From NCBI RefSeq assembly GCF_001939075.1, contig NZ_MPTA01000001.1, forward strand, positions 930,001-994,000: a stretch of DNA of 64,000 bases, read 5' to 3'. Below the pieces are notes generated by a model. The model worked only from the letters and a program-made list of their open reading frames with translations, was not told where the DNA came from and ran no database searches. The first letter of the stretch is position 1, and every line of letters starts with the position of its first letter. Source of the stretch: Paenisporosarcina indica (lineage in GTDB: Bacteria > Bacillota > Bacilli > Bacillales_A > Planococcaceae). Shown one piece after another: positions 34,723 to 42,844 of this stretch. The position numbers were made by a program, and so were the translations under genes.

Positions 34723-35316
34723 TTAGTTGGAACTTAAATAATTGAAGACTATATTCACTCGCTCTTTTACCGTATAGTCACCTTCTATTCTCAATATCGG
34801 GCAAACTAAGTCCGACATCCAATATTCGTGTAACATTTTACTTCTAACTTCCATTCCTGCTTCATCATATAAGGAAGCCCACTCCAAAAAAGCCTTTGAT
34901 TCGTCGTATTTACTACCACCATCTAATATCTCATTCCCATACCTTTGAAATTCCCTTTGTTGCAATCTCTCGAGTCTTACATTTTGGGGAATCCCTAAAA
35001 ATATTACTAAGTCAAAATAAGTTTTAAATTCGTCACCCCAACCACATATTGCCCCCGAAACAATACAGTTTTGATATATTGATAAGTCATGTTTTAGCAT
35101 TTCTCTTCTTTCAGGTAATGGTCTTTGTTCTGTGAACTTAGTTATCCAAAAATAGTCGTCTATATCAAGATGAGTATAAGGAAGTTCCTGTGATAACGCA
35201 GTTCCGAGTGTCGAAGTTCCTGAACCAGCAGCACCAAATATATGTATTTTTTTAATCGAAATTTCCTCCTCTAAAATGCCATTTCTATCGTTTTCGATTA
35301 TACAGATAAAACTCAC
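34723..35316 (-). CDS. P-loop kinase-like ATPase (adenylate-kinase/FlaR-like fold)
   Basis: A small P-loop NTPase: KKIHIFGAAGSGTSTLG (Walker A GAAGSGTS), LDIDDYFW (substrate-side DxD), and LERLQQREFQRYG (lid arginines). Relatives phosphorylate nucleotides or unknown small molecules. The strong ribosome site GAGGAGG lies 8 nt before an ATT codon that would encode residue 1 of the conserved IKKIHIFG start. No ATG is present there, and the upstream GTG 35316 adds 21 non-conserved residues. Either ATT initiates or the start codon has mutated. A 3' fragment of the same gene occurs at 32006-32148. Confidence 0.8.
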   Translation of the reverse strand: MSFICIIENDRNGILEEEISIKKIHIFGAAGSGTSTLGTALSQELPYTHLDIDDYFWITKFTEQRPLPERREMLKHDLSIYQNCIVSGAICGWGDEFKTYFDLVIFLGIPQNVRLERLQQREFQRYGNEILDGGSKYDESKAFLEWASLYDEAGMEVRSKMLHEYWMSDLVCPILRIEGDYTVKERVNIVFNYLSSN

Positions 35317-35335
35317 TTTAGAAATTCCCTTCTTA

Positions 35336-35413
35336 AACTAACCTGCCGCGTTAGTTCAATAAGAAAAAGCTACCCTAACAGACAGCCACTTGCCTAACTA
35401 AAGCACCCGTTAG
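35336..35413. repeat. Palindromic array repeat, complete 78-bp unit
   Basis: Left arm AACTAACCTGCCGCGTTAG + TTCAATAAG, variable core, right arm CTAACTAAAGCACCCGTTAG. Confidence 0.88.
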
Positions 35414-35693
35414 TTTAAATACAATACTTCACAATCTTTTTTACTCCTTGTTCAAAATGCTTCCAAACCTTTGTTGTATCTTACTTACAAAGAACTTGCA
35501 TAAAAACTAAAAACGTGTATAAATAATTTTCATAGGAAAAGCCACAAAATGTTGATTCAACAATATTTTGTGGTCTTTAATGTACTCCCAAGCCTTTATT
35601 TGGAAACGTTTTATTAGGGTATTTTGTGTATTTATAATTACATTAAAATCCTTTAATATTCTGGTCATTTCAGGGTGAAAAGTTATTGAAGTA

Positions 35694-35860
35694 TTATTTT
35701 TTATTAATTGTAATTTGAGTAGTTTCTAGTCCTAATCGCTTTTTTAATTCTTCGGATACAGTAAATGAAATAGTTGAACCCTTTTCTACATCTACAAATT
35801 ACATAGTTTCCAAAGCGTCGTTTGGTAACATTTCTTTACTTAGCGTTGTAAATCTGACGA
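35694..35860 (-). pseudogene. Decayed gene, C-terminal fragment
   Basis: A minus frame ..FTTLSKEMLPNDALETM-stop-FVDVEKGSTISFTVSEELKKRLGLETTQITINKK. A TAA at 35799-35801 splits it, and the 5' part is missing. Family unknown. It lies just on the low-coordinate side of a complete repeat unit. Confidence 0.5.
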
Positions 35861-35872
35861 TAATCCTTGCTG

Positions 35873-35950
35873 CACTAAACTGCTACGTTAGTTCAATAAG
35901 AAAAAGAGCTGATCAAGCAGCTCGATGAACTTCAACTAAAGCACCGATAG
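35873..35950. repeat. Palindromic array repeat, complete 78-bp unit
   Basis: Left arm CACTAAACTGCTACGTTAG + TTCAATAAG, core with its own GAGCTG/CAGCTC stem, right arm TTCAACTAAAGCACCGATAG. The whole unit folds on itself. Confidence 0.88.
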
Positions 35951-35979
35951 TTGAAGAAGGCAGTTTTATCTTTCTCTAC

Positions 35980-36357
35980 TTACTCTACTCTTTTATATTT
36001 ATCGATATTATCAAAAGGGACATAATGCTTTAATTTTGTTTCATCAATACCTTTTTCAATTCCCTCATATGTGAGAGAATATTCAATTTGTTTAACTCCA
36101 TTATGTGCATAATAGATATATTGAACAAAAGGTTCATCTTCGAAAACTACAACGGTATAAAATGCTGGTAATTTGAATCTCCATATCCCTTCAACAGATT
36201 TTATTTCATTCTTTTCATAACCTTGTTCATGCAGTAGATAATTAGTCACACTCTTTTCATATGTATTTTTAATGTCTTGTATTTTTACAAAGGTAACGAT
36301 AACCACGAATAGAACTATCACTAAAAATGTCACCATAATTTTTTTCAACCTACTCAA
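35980..36357 (-). CDS. DUF3139-like membrane-anchored protein
   Basis: A 125-residue protein: one N-terminal TM helix (residues 6-24), then a small extracytoplasmic domain with EKSVTNYLLHEQGYEKNEI and a tail YVPFDNIDKYKRVE, typical of DUF3139 proteins of Bacilli. The start is TTG, 11 nt after GAGGGG. Last gene of the array. Confidence 0.7.
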   Translation of the reverse strand: MSRLKKIMVTFLVIVLFVVIVTFVKIQDIKNTYEKSVTNYLLHEQGYEKNEIKSVEGIWRFKLPAFYTVVVFEDEPFVQYIYYAHNGVKQIEYSLTYEGIEKGIDETKLKHYVPFDNIDKYKRVE

Positions 36358-36398
36358 TAATCAAAGCCCCTCTTATTCAATTCTTTGGAATTCTTATT

Positions 36399-36427
36399 GA
36401 ACTAAACTACCCCGTTAGTTGAATAAG
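36399..36427. repeat. Palindromic array repeat, left-arm half unit
   Basis: GAACTAAACTACCCCGTTAG then TTGAATAAG; outermost copy on this side. Confidence 0.75.
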
Positions 36428-36484
36428 GCGGATCCATTCTAAAACCCACCTCTAATCGATACACCTGAATTATACCATAATTTG

Positions 36485-36745
36485 GTTATTCAGAAAAGTT
36501 AAAGTATTTTGTTTTTTATTTTTTTATTCCATTGAATTATCCCTTAGTACGCAAATGTAACGAAATACTATAAGTGTTACATTCGCTTTTTTTAACAAAG
36601 TCAACAATTTAAACGTCTTCTATCAGGATTCCAACGATTAACTCGTCGAATTTCCTTTATCAATTCCAGTTTATTGGCTATCGTTATACCATAATGAAAC
36701 AGGAGTTCTATTCGTAAAAGGAGGAGATGCACGGATGAATGCTTT
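36485..36745. repeat. Mobile-type repeat, copy C (right border of cassette-like array)
   Basis: The most complete copy. It contains the part shared with copy A (36485-36595), the GCnAATGTAAC/GTTACATTCGC hairpin, and the ~190 bp shared with copy B through GGAGATGCACGGATGAATGC. It is in the same orientation as B, so the 29-36.7 kb array lies between direct repeats. Confidence 0.85.
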
Positions 36746-36791
36746 ACGACATACGACCGTCCAGCCGATCTGAAGCAAAAACAAACCAGAC

Positions 36792-36828
36792 AAAAGAGCT
36801 TGCTTTAGAAACTAAAGCAAGCTCTTTT
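36792..36828. terminator. Terminator after the exported protein of the GntR-ABC operon
   Basis: A 16-bp perfect stem AAAAGAGCTTGCTTTA with its complement and 5-nt loop, directly after the 36835 stop; usable in both directions. Confidence 0.88.
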
Positions 36829-36834
36829 CATAAC

Positions 36835-38055
36835 TTATTTGATCATCATATCGTATAAATATAACTCGAATTGTTCTGTACTTTTAGGGAAATCTTTTCT
36901 GATTACTTCACCCTGGTAAATTGTGTCTGATGTTTTCAAATCAATAACAGTGATGTTAGCCTTTGTTTTTAAATTCGTTACATGGGTTGTCACATATAGC
37001 TTACCATCTTTCATGATTATAATTGGTGGTTCTTCATTACTTGTTTCGTTTGATTGCTGTATAGTAAATTCATTATCAGCTTGATCGTTCTCTAAGCTAT
37101 AAGGAGTTACAACCAAGTTTTCCCCACTAAATTTCGAGAAATAAATCGTTGAACCATCAAAAAAACTGATTTGATTCTCTTTCAAACTGTCTGGCAATTC
37201 AATCGTCTCTTTTTCTTTCGTTATTAAATTGTAAGAGATTAATTCCCGATTTTTTTCTTCTAGCCTATACGATTCTTCTTCTTGTATCATTTTTTCTTGA
37301 GTTTTTATGAATAAGAGATTTTCATCCCCTTGTTTATGGCTTGTTTGGATTAGTTCTGCATAGATTTGTTCATTGCCTTGTGGTTCAGGGATGGATAAAA
37401 TCGTTTCATTACTGTTTATTTTTCCAGTAGATATGTCGATAGAGTAGATATGTTTTTCATTAAAGTATTTCTCATTCTTGCTAGTCCTATTTTGGGTAAT
37501 CACTTTTAGTTCGTTATCAACCACCTGGACATCGTCAACAAATATATGTTCAATTACTGACCTGTCTGGAACTTTAATAGAGAAGGAAATTGTATTGCCA
37601 TCGTCTTTATCTAATATAGATATAGCGAATTTGAAATCTCTATTTGTAAATGTACCCATTTTATATTTCACGTCTGCATAAGCTAGCAACTTAGCGTTCT
37701 CAAAAAACGATCCTAAGTTATGATTTTTTCCTCTCATAAAATTATGATGCTCCTCTTGTAACTCCTGAATCATTGGCGCAGGGCGTCCTACAACTAAGTC
37801 TATTAGCGAACTGCCATTTATATATTCAGACCCATTTGAGGTGATTTGCAATTGATTGTTCGTATAATTCATAGAATTCCCTTCATGATAGGCTCCTTCC
37901 AACACCATTGATTTTATTTCTTTAGCGTTTCCGACCTTCTTATTTATCACAAACTCTGGGTATTGTGTTGCCGAAGTAGCAGAGTTAACATAAAATGTTC
38001 CAATGCTAAGCACAATTACAGCGATAATTGAAGTAAACTTCCAATACTTTTTCAT
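36835..38055 (-). CDS. Exported protein, probable beta-propeller, unknown function
   Basis: A 406-residue protein with an N-terminal TM/signal segment (6-26) and a long beta-rich extracellular part without cysteine. Repeated patterns of the type DGNTISFSIKV / DGSTIYFSKFSGENLVVTPYSL / MKDGKLYVTTHV suggest a propeller. AGGGAG precedes the ATG, 13 nt after the permease stop. It is the last gene of the GntR-ABC operon and probably works with that transporter outside the membrane. Confidence 0.65.
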   Translation of the reverse strand: MKKYWKFTSIIAVIVLSIGTFYVNSATSATQYPEFVINKKVGNAKEIKSMVLEGAYHEGNSMNYTNNQLQITSNGSEYINGSSLIDLVVGRPAPMIQELQEEHHNFMRGKNHNLGSFFENAKLLAYADVKYKMGTFTNRDFKFAISILDKDDGNTISFSIKVPDRSVIEHIFVDDVQVVDNELKVITQNRTSKNEKYFNEKHIYSIDISTGKINSNETILSIPEPQGNEQIYAELIQTSHKQGDENLLFIKTQEKMIQEEESYRLEEKNRELISYNLITKEKETIELPDSLKENQISFFDGSTIYFSKFSGENLVVTPYSLENDQADNEFTIQQSNETSNEEPPIIIMKDGKLYVTTHVTNLKTKANITVIDLKTSDTIYQGEVIRKDFPKSTEQFELYLYDMMIK

Positions 38056-38068
38056 TTCTCCACACTCC

Positions 38069-38902
38069 CTATACAGTTATCTTGTTCTTTAATAAGAACC
38101 CACTCGTCCCAATGGATCCTGCCAGTACGATTACACCCATTACTATTTCAAGTACAAATAATTCTAGTGGATAGAAAAAGTCATTTAGTACAAATTCTTG
38201 CAAAAGTAGAGGTGACATAAATACAGCAACAGCAACTAAGCTGAATAAAATCCCAACAAAAATACCCTTCCACCTAAAACTTCTTTCAAATAAAATTGCA
38301 GTAAATAGAATGGACACAACCATAAACCCTGCTCCATAATACAATATACATTCAAGAAAACTATTTGGAAAAAGTATGTTTAATTCAGGCATGCTGCTAA
38401 CAATCTCTTTGACATTCATATCCACTCGGAATTCCTTCGGCAACATCCATCTAAAAACCGTTGACTCTATTGGAATCAAAATAAGTTGAAATCCCACAAA
38501 GCCAAACGTAGCTAATAGAATATTTGTTATTTTTGCGTAAAAAACATTCAATCTCGTTGTTGGTAGCATTAACAATCGGTAAATAAATGTATTTTTCCCA
38601 AACCAATCGCGATACCAGATCAAGAAAATATAGAACCCAACACCTGCTATACATAAGGCGATTGGACCAAGGAACCATACGCTTCTGGTTATCGACAGAA
38701 AACTCATTTGGCCAAAGTTTGATAAGAATTCTGCCTTGGGCATTAACTCTTCATAAATTTTTTCATTGGCCATGTTTAGGTACATTTTCGACAACACAAT
38801 GACTCCAGCAATTTGTACAACTAGTGTAATGCCTAGTAGGACTGCAAATATTTTTGCAAAACGATTGAATTCAAAATTGACTAGCTTCAAGTAGCTTTTC
38901 AT
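38069..38902 (-). CDS. ABC-2-like transporter permease
   Basis: A 277-residue protein with six predicted TM helices and an extracellular loop after TM1 with NMANEKIYEELMPKAEF. The start overlaps the ATPase stop by 4 nt (ATGA). Comparable to permeases of YtrABCDEF-like, GntR-controlled operons induced by wall-active antibiotics; the substrate is unknown. Confidence 0.75.
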   Translation of the reverse strand: MKSYLKLVNFEFNRFAKIFAVLLGITLVVQIAGVIVLSKMYLNMANEKIYEELMPKAEFLSNFGQMSFLSITRSVWFLGPIALCIAGVGFYIFLIWYRDWFGKNTFIYRLLMLPTTRLNVFYAKITNILLATFGFVGFQLILIPIESTVFRWMLPKEFRVDMNVKEIVSSMPELNILFPNSFLECILYYGAGFMVVSILFTAILFERSFRWKGIFVGILFSLVAVAVFMSPLLLQEFVLNDFFYPLELFVLEIVMGVIVLAGSIGTSGFLLKNKITV

Positions 38903-39588
38903 TTCTGATACACCTCTCTCATAACATCCACCACAGATTTCCCTTCGTTTTCACGAGCTTCTTCTGCATTGAACTCCTTGATAACAATCCCTTCATCTAA
39001 TAGCACAACCTTATCGATTAAATGTTCGATATCACCTATTTCATGTGTTGTTATGATAACGCCTCTATTTTCAATTAAATGACTCGTGAACACTTTAGCA
39101 ATTTCCTCTCTACTAAACATGTCAATTCCAGAAAATGGTTCATCCATCAATATATAATCAACATCCATTGCTAAACCCAGTAACAAATTGACCTTTGCCG
39201 TATTTCCTTTTGATAAGGAAGATATTCTATCCTGTTCATTTAATTAAAAAAAACCAAGCAGTTCTGTTGCACGTAATTGGTTCCAACATGTATAAAAATC
39301 ATTCATGAACTCCATTGCCTCAGAGATTTTCATCTGTGGCAGCATCGTTATTGCATCAGGAATAAAGGTGATTTTTTCAAACATGTTTTTATTAATGGTT
39401 TCTCCGTTTATTAAAATTTGTCCTTTGTTAATCGGGGTAAGTGCCATAATCGCATTTAAAATGGTTGTCTTGCCAACTCCGTTGATTCCAATTAAACAAG
39501 TTATTTCGCCTTTGTTAGCTGTAAAAGACACACCTTTCAATATTTTTTTTCGACCATAGTTCTTTGTAACCTCTTTTACTTCAATCAT
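38899..39588 (-). pseudogene. ABC transporter ATPase interrupted by an in-frame TAA
   Basis: Walker A GINGVGKTT lies in the first part (39588-39247), which ends ELLGFF then TAA (39246-39244). The same frame continues LNEQDRISSLSKGNTAKVNLLLGLAMDVDYILMDEPFSGID, carrying the signature (LSKGN) and Walker B. No frame change is needed, so a single codon (probably AAA) became TAA beside a run of eight T's. If real, the transporter has no working ATPase. Re-initiation at TTG 39186 would give only the Walker B half. Confidence 0.85.
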
Positions 39589-39590
39589 TT

Positions 39591-39965
39591 TTATGCCCCC
39601 TTATCATCTGTGTATTTTGTTCTTACCAAGTTCAATAATTCCTCAACTGGAACATTAATAGACCGAACGGATGTTACAAACGTTTCAACTGCCTCAACTA
39701 GCAAAGCTTCTCTTACCTTACTTAGTATCTTTTCATCGGTTGTTATTTTGCTCGGATGATTCCGTTCGGTATGGATCAAGCCCTGTTCCTCCATTTCCTT
39801 ATACGCTCGTTGTGCGGTATTAGGGTTTATCTTAATCCTGTTTGCCAACTCCCGTCTCGATGGTATTTCTTCTCCAGGTACTAATTCTCCAATTGCAATT
39901 TGTTCTTTAAAATACCGAACAACCTGCAAATAGACCGGGTCGCGATTATTAAAATTTACATTCAT
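39591..39965 (-). CDS. GntR-family regulator (YtrA subfamily)
   Basis: A 124-residue protein: winged helix-turn-helix (YLQVVRYFKEQIAIGELVPGEEIPSRRELANRIKINPNTAQRAYKEMEEQGLI) with the short C-terminal tail of the YtrA group instead of a ligand domain. It is the first gene of the operon, 2 nt before the ATPase start, and is likely an autorepressor of the ABC genes. AGGAG precedes the ATG. Confidence 0.88.
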   Translation of the reverse strand: MNVNFNNRDPVYLQVVRYFKEQIAIGELVPGEEIPSRRELANRIKINPNTAQRAYKEMEEQGLIHTERNHPSKITTDEKILSKVREALLVEAVETFVTSVRSINVPVEELLNLVRTKYTDDKGA

Positions 39966-40047
39966 CGAAACAACTCCTATATGTTCTTGGATTTGTACAC
40001 ATGATTTTTTTCAGTGTATGTATTAAGTAGTTCATACAGTATTAAGT

Positions 40048-40065
40048 GTATTATATGAATAATAC
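40048..40065. promoter_or_regulatory. Candidate operator of the GntR-ABC operon
   Basis: Inverted repeat GTATTAT-atga-ATAATAC, 83 bp upstream of the gntR start in its promoter region. It fits autoregulation by a YtrA-type dimer. Confidence 0.45.
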
Positions 40066-40207
40066 AAAAATTTGTCAATCCTATTTTAGAAATGTGCTAC
40101 CCTTACCCTAGTTTGCTACACTTTTCGGGAGATCACTAGTGTTGGTAGAGCGCTTCGAGTTGACATAACATCCGAATTAGGGAGTCATTGACTTCATTAA
40201 TTAATAA

Positions 40208-40230
40208 AAAAGGCTGCCCTGTTAAGGCAG
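40208..40230 (-). terminator. Terminator at the end of the SUKH gene
   Basis: GCTGCC/GGCAGC stem overlapping the stop codon, followed by TTTTTT on the minus strand. Resembles the hairpin at 23456-23472. Confidence 0.8.
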
Positions 40231-41244
40231 CGGTTCTTCAACAATTTCTAGCCATTTCTTTATTTTAAGAGAATTTGTTGTCTTATTGTTAATATAAGGG
40301 ATGTGTCGTGATGATAGCGCAATATAATCCTTGATAAAACCACCAGCACAACCTATTTGAATCCAGTTGTTCATAAAGGATTCAAATGATTTTCCCAGCC
40401 TCCAACCGTGAAAATCTTTATCATTTGTTAAATAGATAACTTCCCCTATATTGTATTTTCGATCTATTCCAAAGTAATTCCCCATCCCATCCCCGGAAAA
40501 AATAAATGAATTTGACCAAAAGTGAAATTCTTCATTCTTTTCATCAAGGTAATCATAGTCTATCCTAATGGCGTTTAAAAGGATTAGATTATCGAGATTC
40601 CATAGCCCTAAATCAAATATGCCCCCATTCAATATATTCCTGTTCGTATATGGTTCGCCTTGTGTTGAATAGATAGTAGGATCATCCAATACACATGTTG
40701 AATTTTCTTGTGTATTCCAATAAAAATCACATTGACGCGAATAATCTATCACTACCTTTTTAAAAGATTCTGGGAGTTTAAACCCAATAGTGCTTTCAAT
40801 CTGCAGCACATCACTTTCTGATGCAGGTTGATCAATAAATAGATCCCCTATGCCACCTTTGTTTTTAATGGAATTAAGTGTTGAATGTAGAATTTCACTC
40901 CAATGAAAATATTCAATGGTTTCTGGTTCGTACCTATTCTGTTCCGGCTCTGATTTTTTGTTTTTTGGTGTATAAACTTCCCCCTCGAACCGGACCCATT
41001 GAGGCAGCTCTTTAGGATCATTTGGAATCTCCCTATTAAATCGCCTATTAGAATTAAGGAATTCTAATCCTTTTTCTGTAGGAGCATATGTATTTTCTAT
41101 ACGACCCTTTAGGACAGAAATATAATCCCTCTTTATAGTCATATGCAGATAATCCCGAAACTCAGATTCATTAATATTGTATGTTTTGTGTGAAAAAGAC
41201 TCTTTTTCCAGTATTTTTCTTAATACACTAAATAGTAATCTCAC
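40222..41244 (-). CDS. SMI1/KNR4 (SUKH) family protein
   Basis: A ~340-residue protein. The N-terminal ~90 residues look like a winged-helix-type domain (RDYISVLKGRIENTYAPTEKGLEFL). The SUKH domain (~145-300) contains the usual ESTIGFKLPESFKKVVIDYS opening and GDGMGNYFGID core. SUKH proteins are frequent immunity proteins against contact-dependent or polymorphic toxins. GTG 41244 overlaps the stop of an upstream gene remnant (GTGA) and is 8-9 nt after GAGG; GTG 41253 is an alternative. No toxin is next to it. Confidence 0.75.
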   Translation of the reverse strand: MRLLFSVLRKILEKESFSHKTYNINESEFRDYLHMTIKRDYISVLKGRIENTYAPTEKGLEFLNSNRRFNREIPNDPKELPQWVRFEGEVYTPKNKKSEPEQNRYEPETIEYFHWSEILHSTLNSIKNKGGIGDLFIDQPASESDVLQIESTIGFKLPESFKKVVIDYSRQCDFYWNTQENSTCVLDDPTIYSTQGEPYTNRNILNGGIFDLGLWNLDNLILLNAIRIDYDYLDEKNEEFHFWSNSFIFSGDGMGNYFGIDRKYNIGEVIYLTNDKDFHGWRLGKSFESFMNNWIQIGCAGGFIKDYIALSSRHIPYINNKTTNSLKIKKWLEIVEEPLP

Positions 41245-41420
41245 TCTAAACACCTCTTATTATTTTTAGACAAAATTAAATCAAAGTTAACATACTTTTC
41301 ATTAATTAATTGCACTAACCTAGTCAATTCTCTATCGCTAATATTTCTATAATCATCTATACACCTATTGAATAAAACATCTAACTCTTCTTGCTCTCTT
41401 ATAGGTTCCTCTGGAATTGT
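41241..41420 (-). pseudogene. 5'-truncated gene remnant upstream of the SUKH gene
   Basis: An open minus frame PEEPIREQEELDVLFNRCID..ELTRLVQLINEKYVNFDLIL.. ending in TGA that overlaps the SUKH start. No start codon; a TAA precedes it. The 4-nt overlap shows that it was once the first gene of an operon with the SUKH gene. Confidence 0.5.
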
Positions 41421-41468
41421 TTATATTTCTTTATTTACGAAATGGAAAGTAATAAGTTTCAATAAAAA

Positions 41469-41489
41469 ATGGTAGCCCTAAGCTACCAT
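41469..41489 (-). terminator. Terminator
   Basis: ATGGTAGC/GCTACCAT stem, minus strand followed by TTTTTTATT. It would end the remnant genes at 41.67-41.98 kb. Confidence 0.75.
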
Positions 41490-41668
41490 CTCAAACTAAA
41501 TATATATTAACCTGAACGATTAAGAGGAAAACTAAATCATCATGTGCGTTTTAAGAATTGAAGCATTGATAGAGTTGACATTTCCGGAGTAGGCAGTCAT
41601 TTACTTCATTGCACCATTTGTTTAAGTACAATTAAATAAGACTAAAAATCGTACCATTCAATCTCCTC

Positions 41669-41823
41669 TTAATCATAATATTCTTCTGCAAATATCATGG
41701 CACGCTTAACAGTGTCATGAAGAGTATCTCCTAACACGTTAAGTTGTTCATCACAAGCAAACAAATAATAACGTTCTTCCCCGTCATAATTACAAATAGC
41801 TAAATCCTTATTCCTACATTTTC
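41669..41823 (-). pseudogene. Truncated immunity-like gene remnant
   Basis: A minus frame ..KDLAICNYDGEERYYLFACDEQLNVLGDTLHDTVKRAMIFAEEYYD ends at TAA 41669. The sequence resembles C-termini of small proteins found in toxin-immunity loci. A stop precedes it and no start exists. Confidence 0.5.
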
Positions 41824-41851
41824 ACTATCATCAAATTCCACAAAACTAAAA

Positions 41852-41980
41852 TTATTGTTTTTTGTATATTTGCGCAAGCTCCCACGATTTCAGGTTGGTA
41901 TCATATAAGAAGAGAATGTTATTTGTGTGGCGATCCTCATTGTTTTGTTCCCCTGAAATCCAGTGAATAGCAGCCTTGCA
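41852..41980 (-). pseudogene. Second truncated gene remnant
   Basis: A minus frame CKAAIHWISGEQNNEDRHTNNILFLYDTNLKSWELAQIYKKQ-stop, open only from a TAG. Not recognised. Together with its neighbours it marks a decayed accessory locus. Confidence 0.4.
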
Positions 41981-41983
41981 CTA

Positions 41984-42250
41984 AATCCCATTTTGGCAAA
42001 TCTTGAAAAATCAATATGCACTTTTTTGCTCCTGATTTTCTCTAATTATATTCAATATTTTTCACCAATATTATTGGAGCATGTTTCTGGCAATTAATTG
42101 ATGTATGTTTTGGAAGTATATTTATTAACCTTTATAAATCCTTACTCAATAAAAATGAATGAATACTAATATTTATTCATTTTTATGAAGTTATGCTTAC
42201 TTCACTACCGAGCAGGATAGTTCAAATGAAGACCGATTAAAATATAATTT
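41984..42250. other. Intergenic, nothing recognised
   Basis: AT-rich; no supported frame. Confidence 0.35.
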
Positions 42251-42256
42251 ACTTAT

Positions 42257-42673
42257 TTATAAATTTTTGCGTCTTGTTAATACATTTATTAACAATAAAA
42301 CATGATAAAATATATTAGTAGCGAGTACGCCTAGTCCCAAAAAATAGAGAATGTCGAGAATGTAAAATGTCCCTGGAGGGAATAAAACAACTCCTACGAT
42401 TAAACCGAATAATGAGTACATCAATAGACCAAAGACATATGTTTTTTGGGGATTCACTTTGTTTGTTATCCAAATGTTCAAATAAGAAAACAAGATGCCC
42501 ACCGTGATATAGAATGGAAAACTAAAAAGGCTTCCCATAGTAAATCCTCCTACAAGATTATCAAAAGCACTAATTTCATAATAATTTTCAATTACGATAA
42601 GTATTCCGAAACAGACACCAAACAAAAGAGCTGACAGGAATGCTGTAGCAAATAATTTCAAAAATAATTTCAA
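42257..42673 (-). CDS. Four-TM membrane protein, unknown function
   Basis: A 138-residue protein with TM helices at about 7-27, 43-66, 80-100 and 105-130. TTG start 42673 follows AGGAGG. No family recognised. Confidence 0.65.
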   Translation of the reverse strand: MKLFLKLFATAFLSALLFGVCFGILIVIENYYEISAFDNLVGGFTMGSLFSFPFYITVGILFSYLNIWITNKVNPQKTYVFGLLMYSLFGLIVGVVLFPPGTFYILDILYFLGLGVLATNIFYHVLLLINVLTRRKNL

Positions 42674-42844
42674 GTTGATCCTCCTAATTTATTTATTGAT
42701 CTCAGTAAGTTCATAGTTTGCAACTTCAATTTATTAACGTTCGGAAGAATTATTGACCAGCTGAAACCAGTCCGAAATGATTTTTATATCATCCAGTTTA
42801 TCCGTAATTGAACGAGCAACTAATTGGTAGAACTTTAAAAATAT

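Noticed and set aside
29988-36427. CRISPR array
   Set aside because: Repeats are irregularly spaced, palindromic, lie between genes of several hundred bases and have no cas genes nearby.
39244-39588. Frameshift in the ABC ATPase at the T8 run
   Set aside because: Both halves are in the same frame (57 bases apart), so the lesion is a nonsense codon, not an indel.
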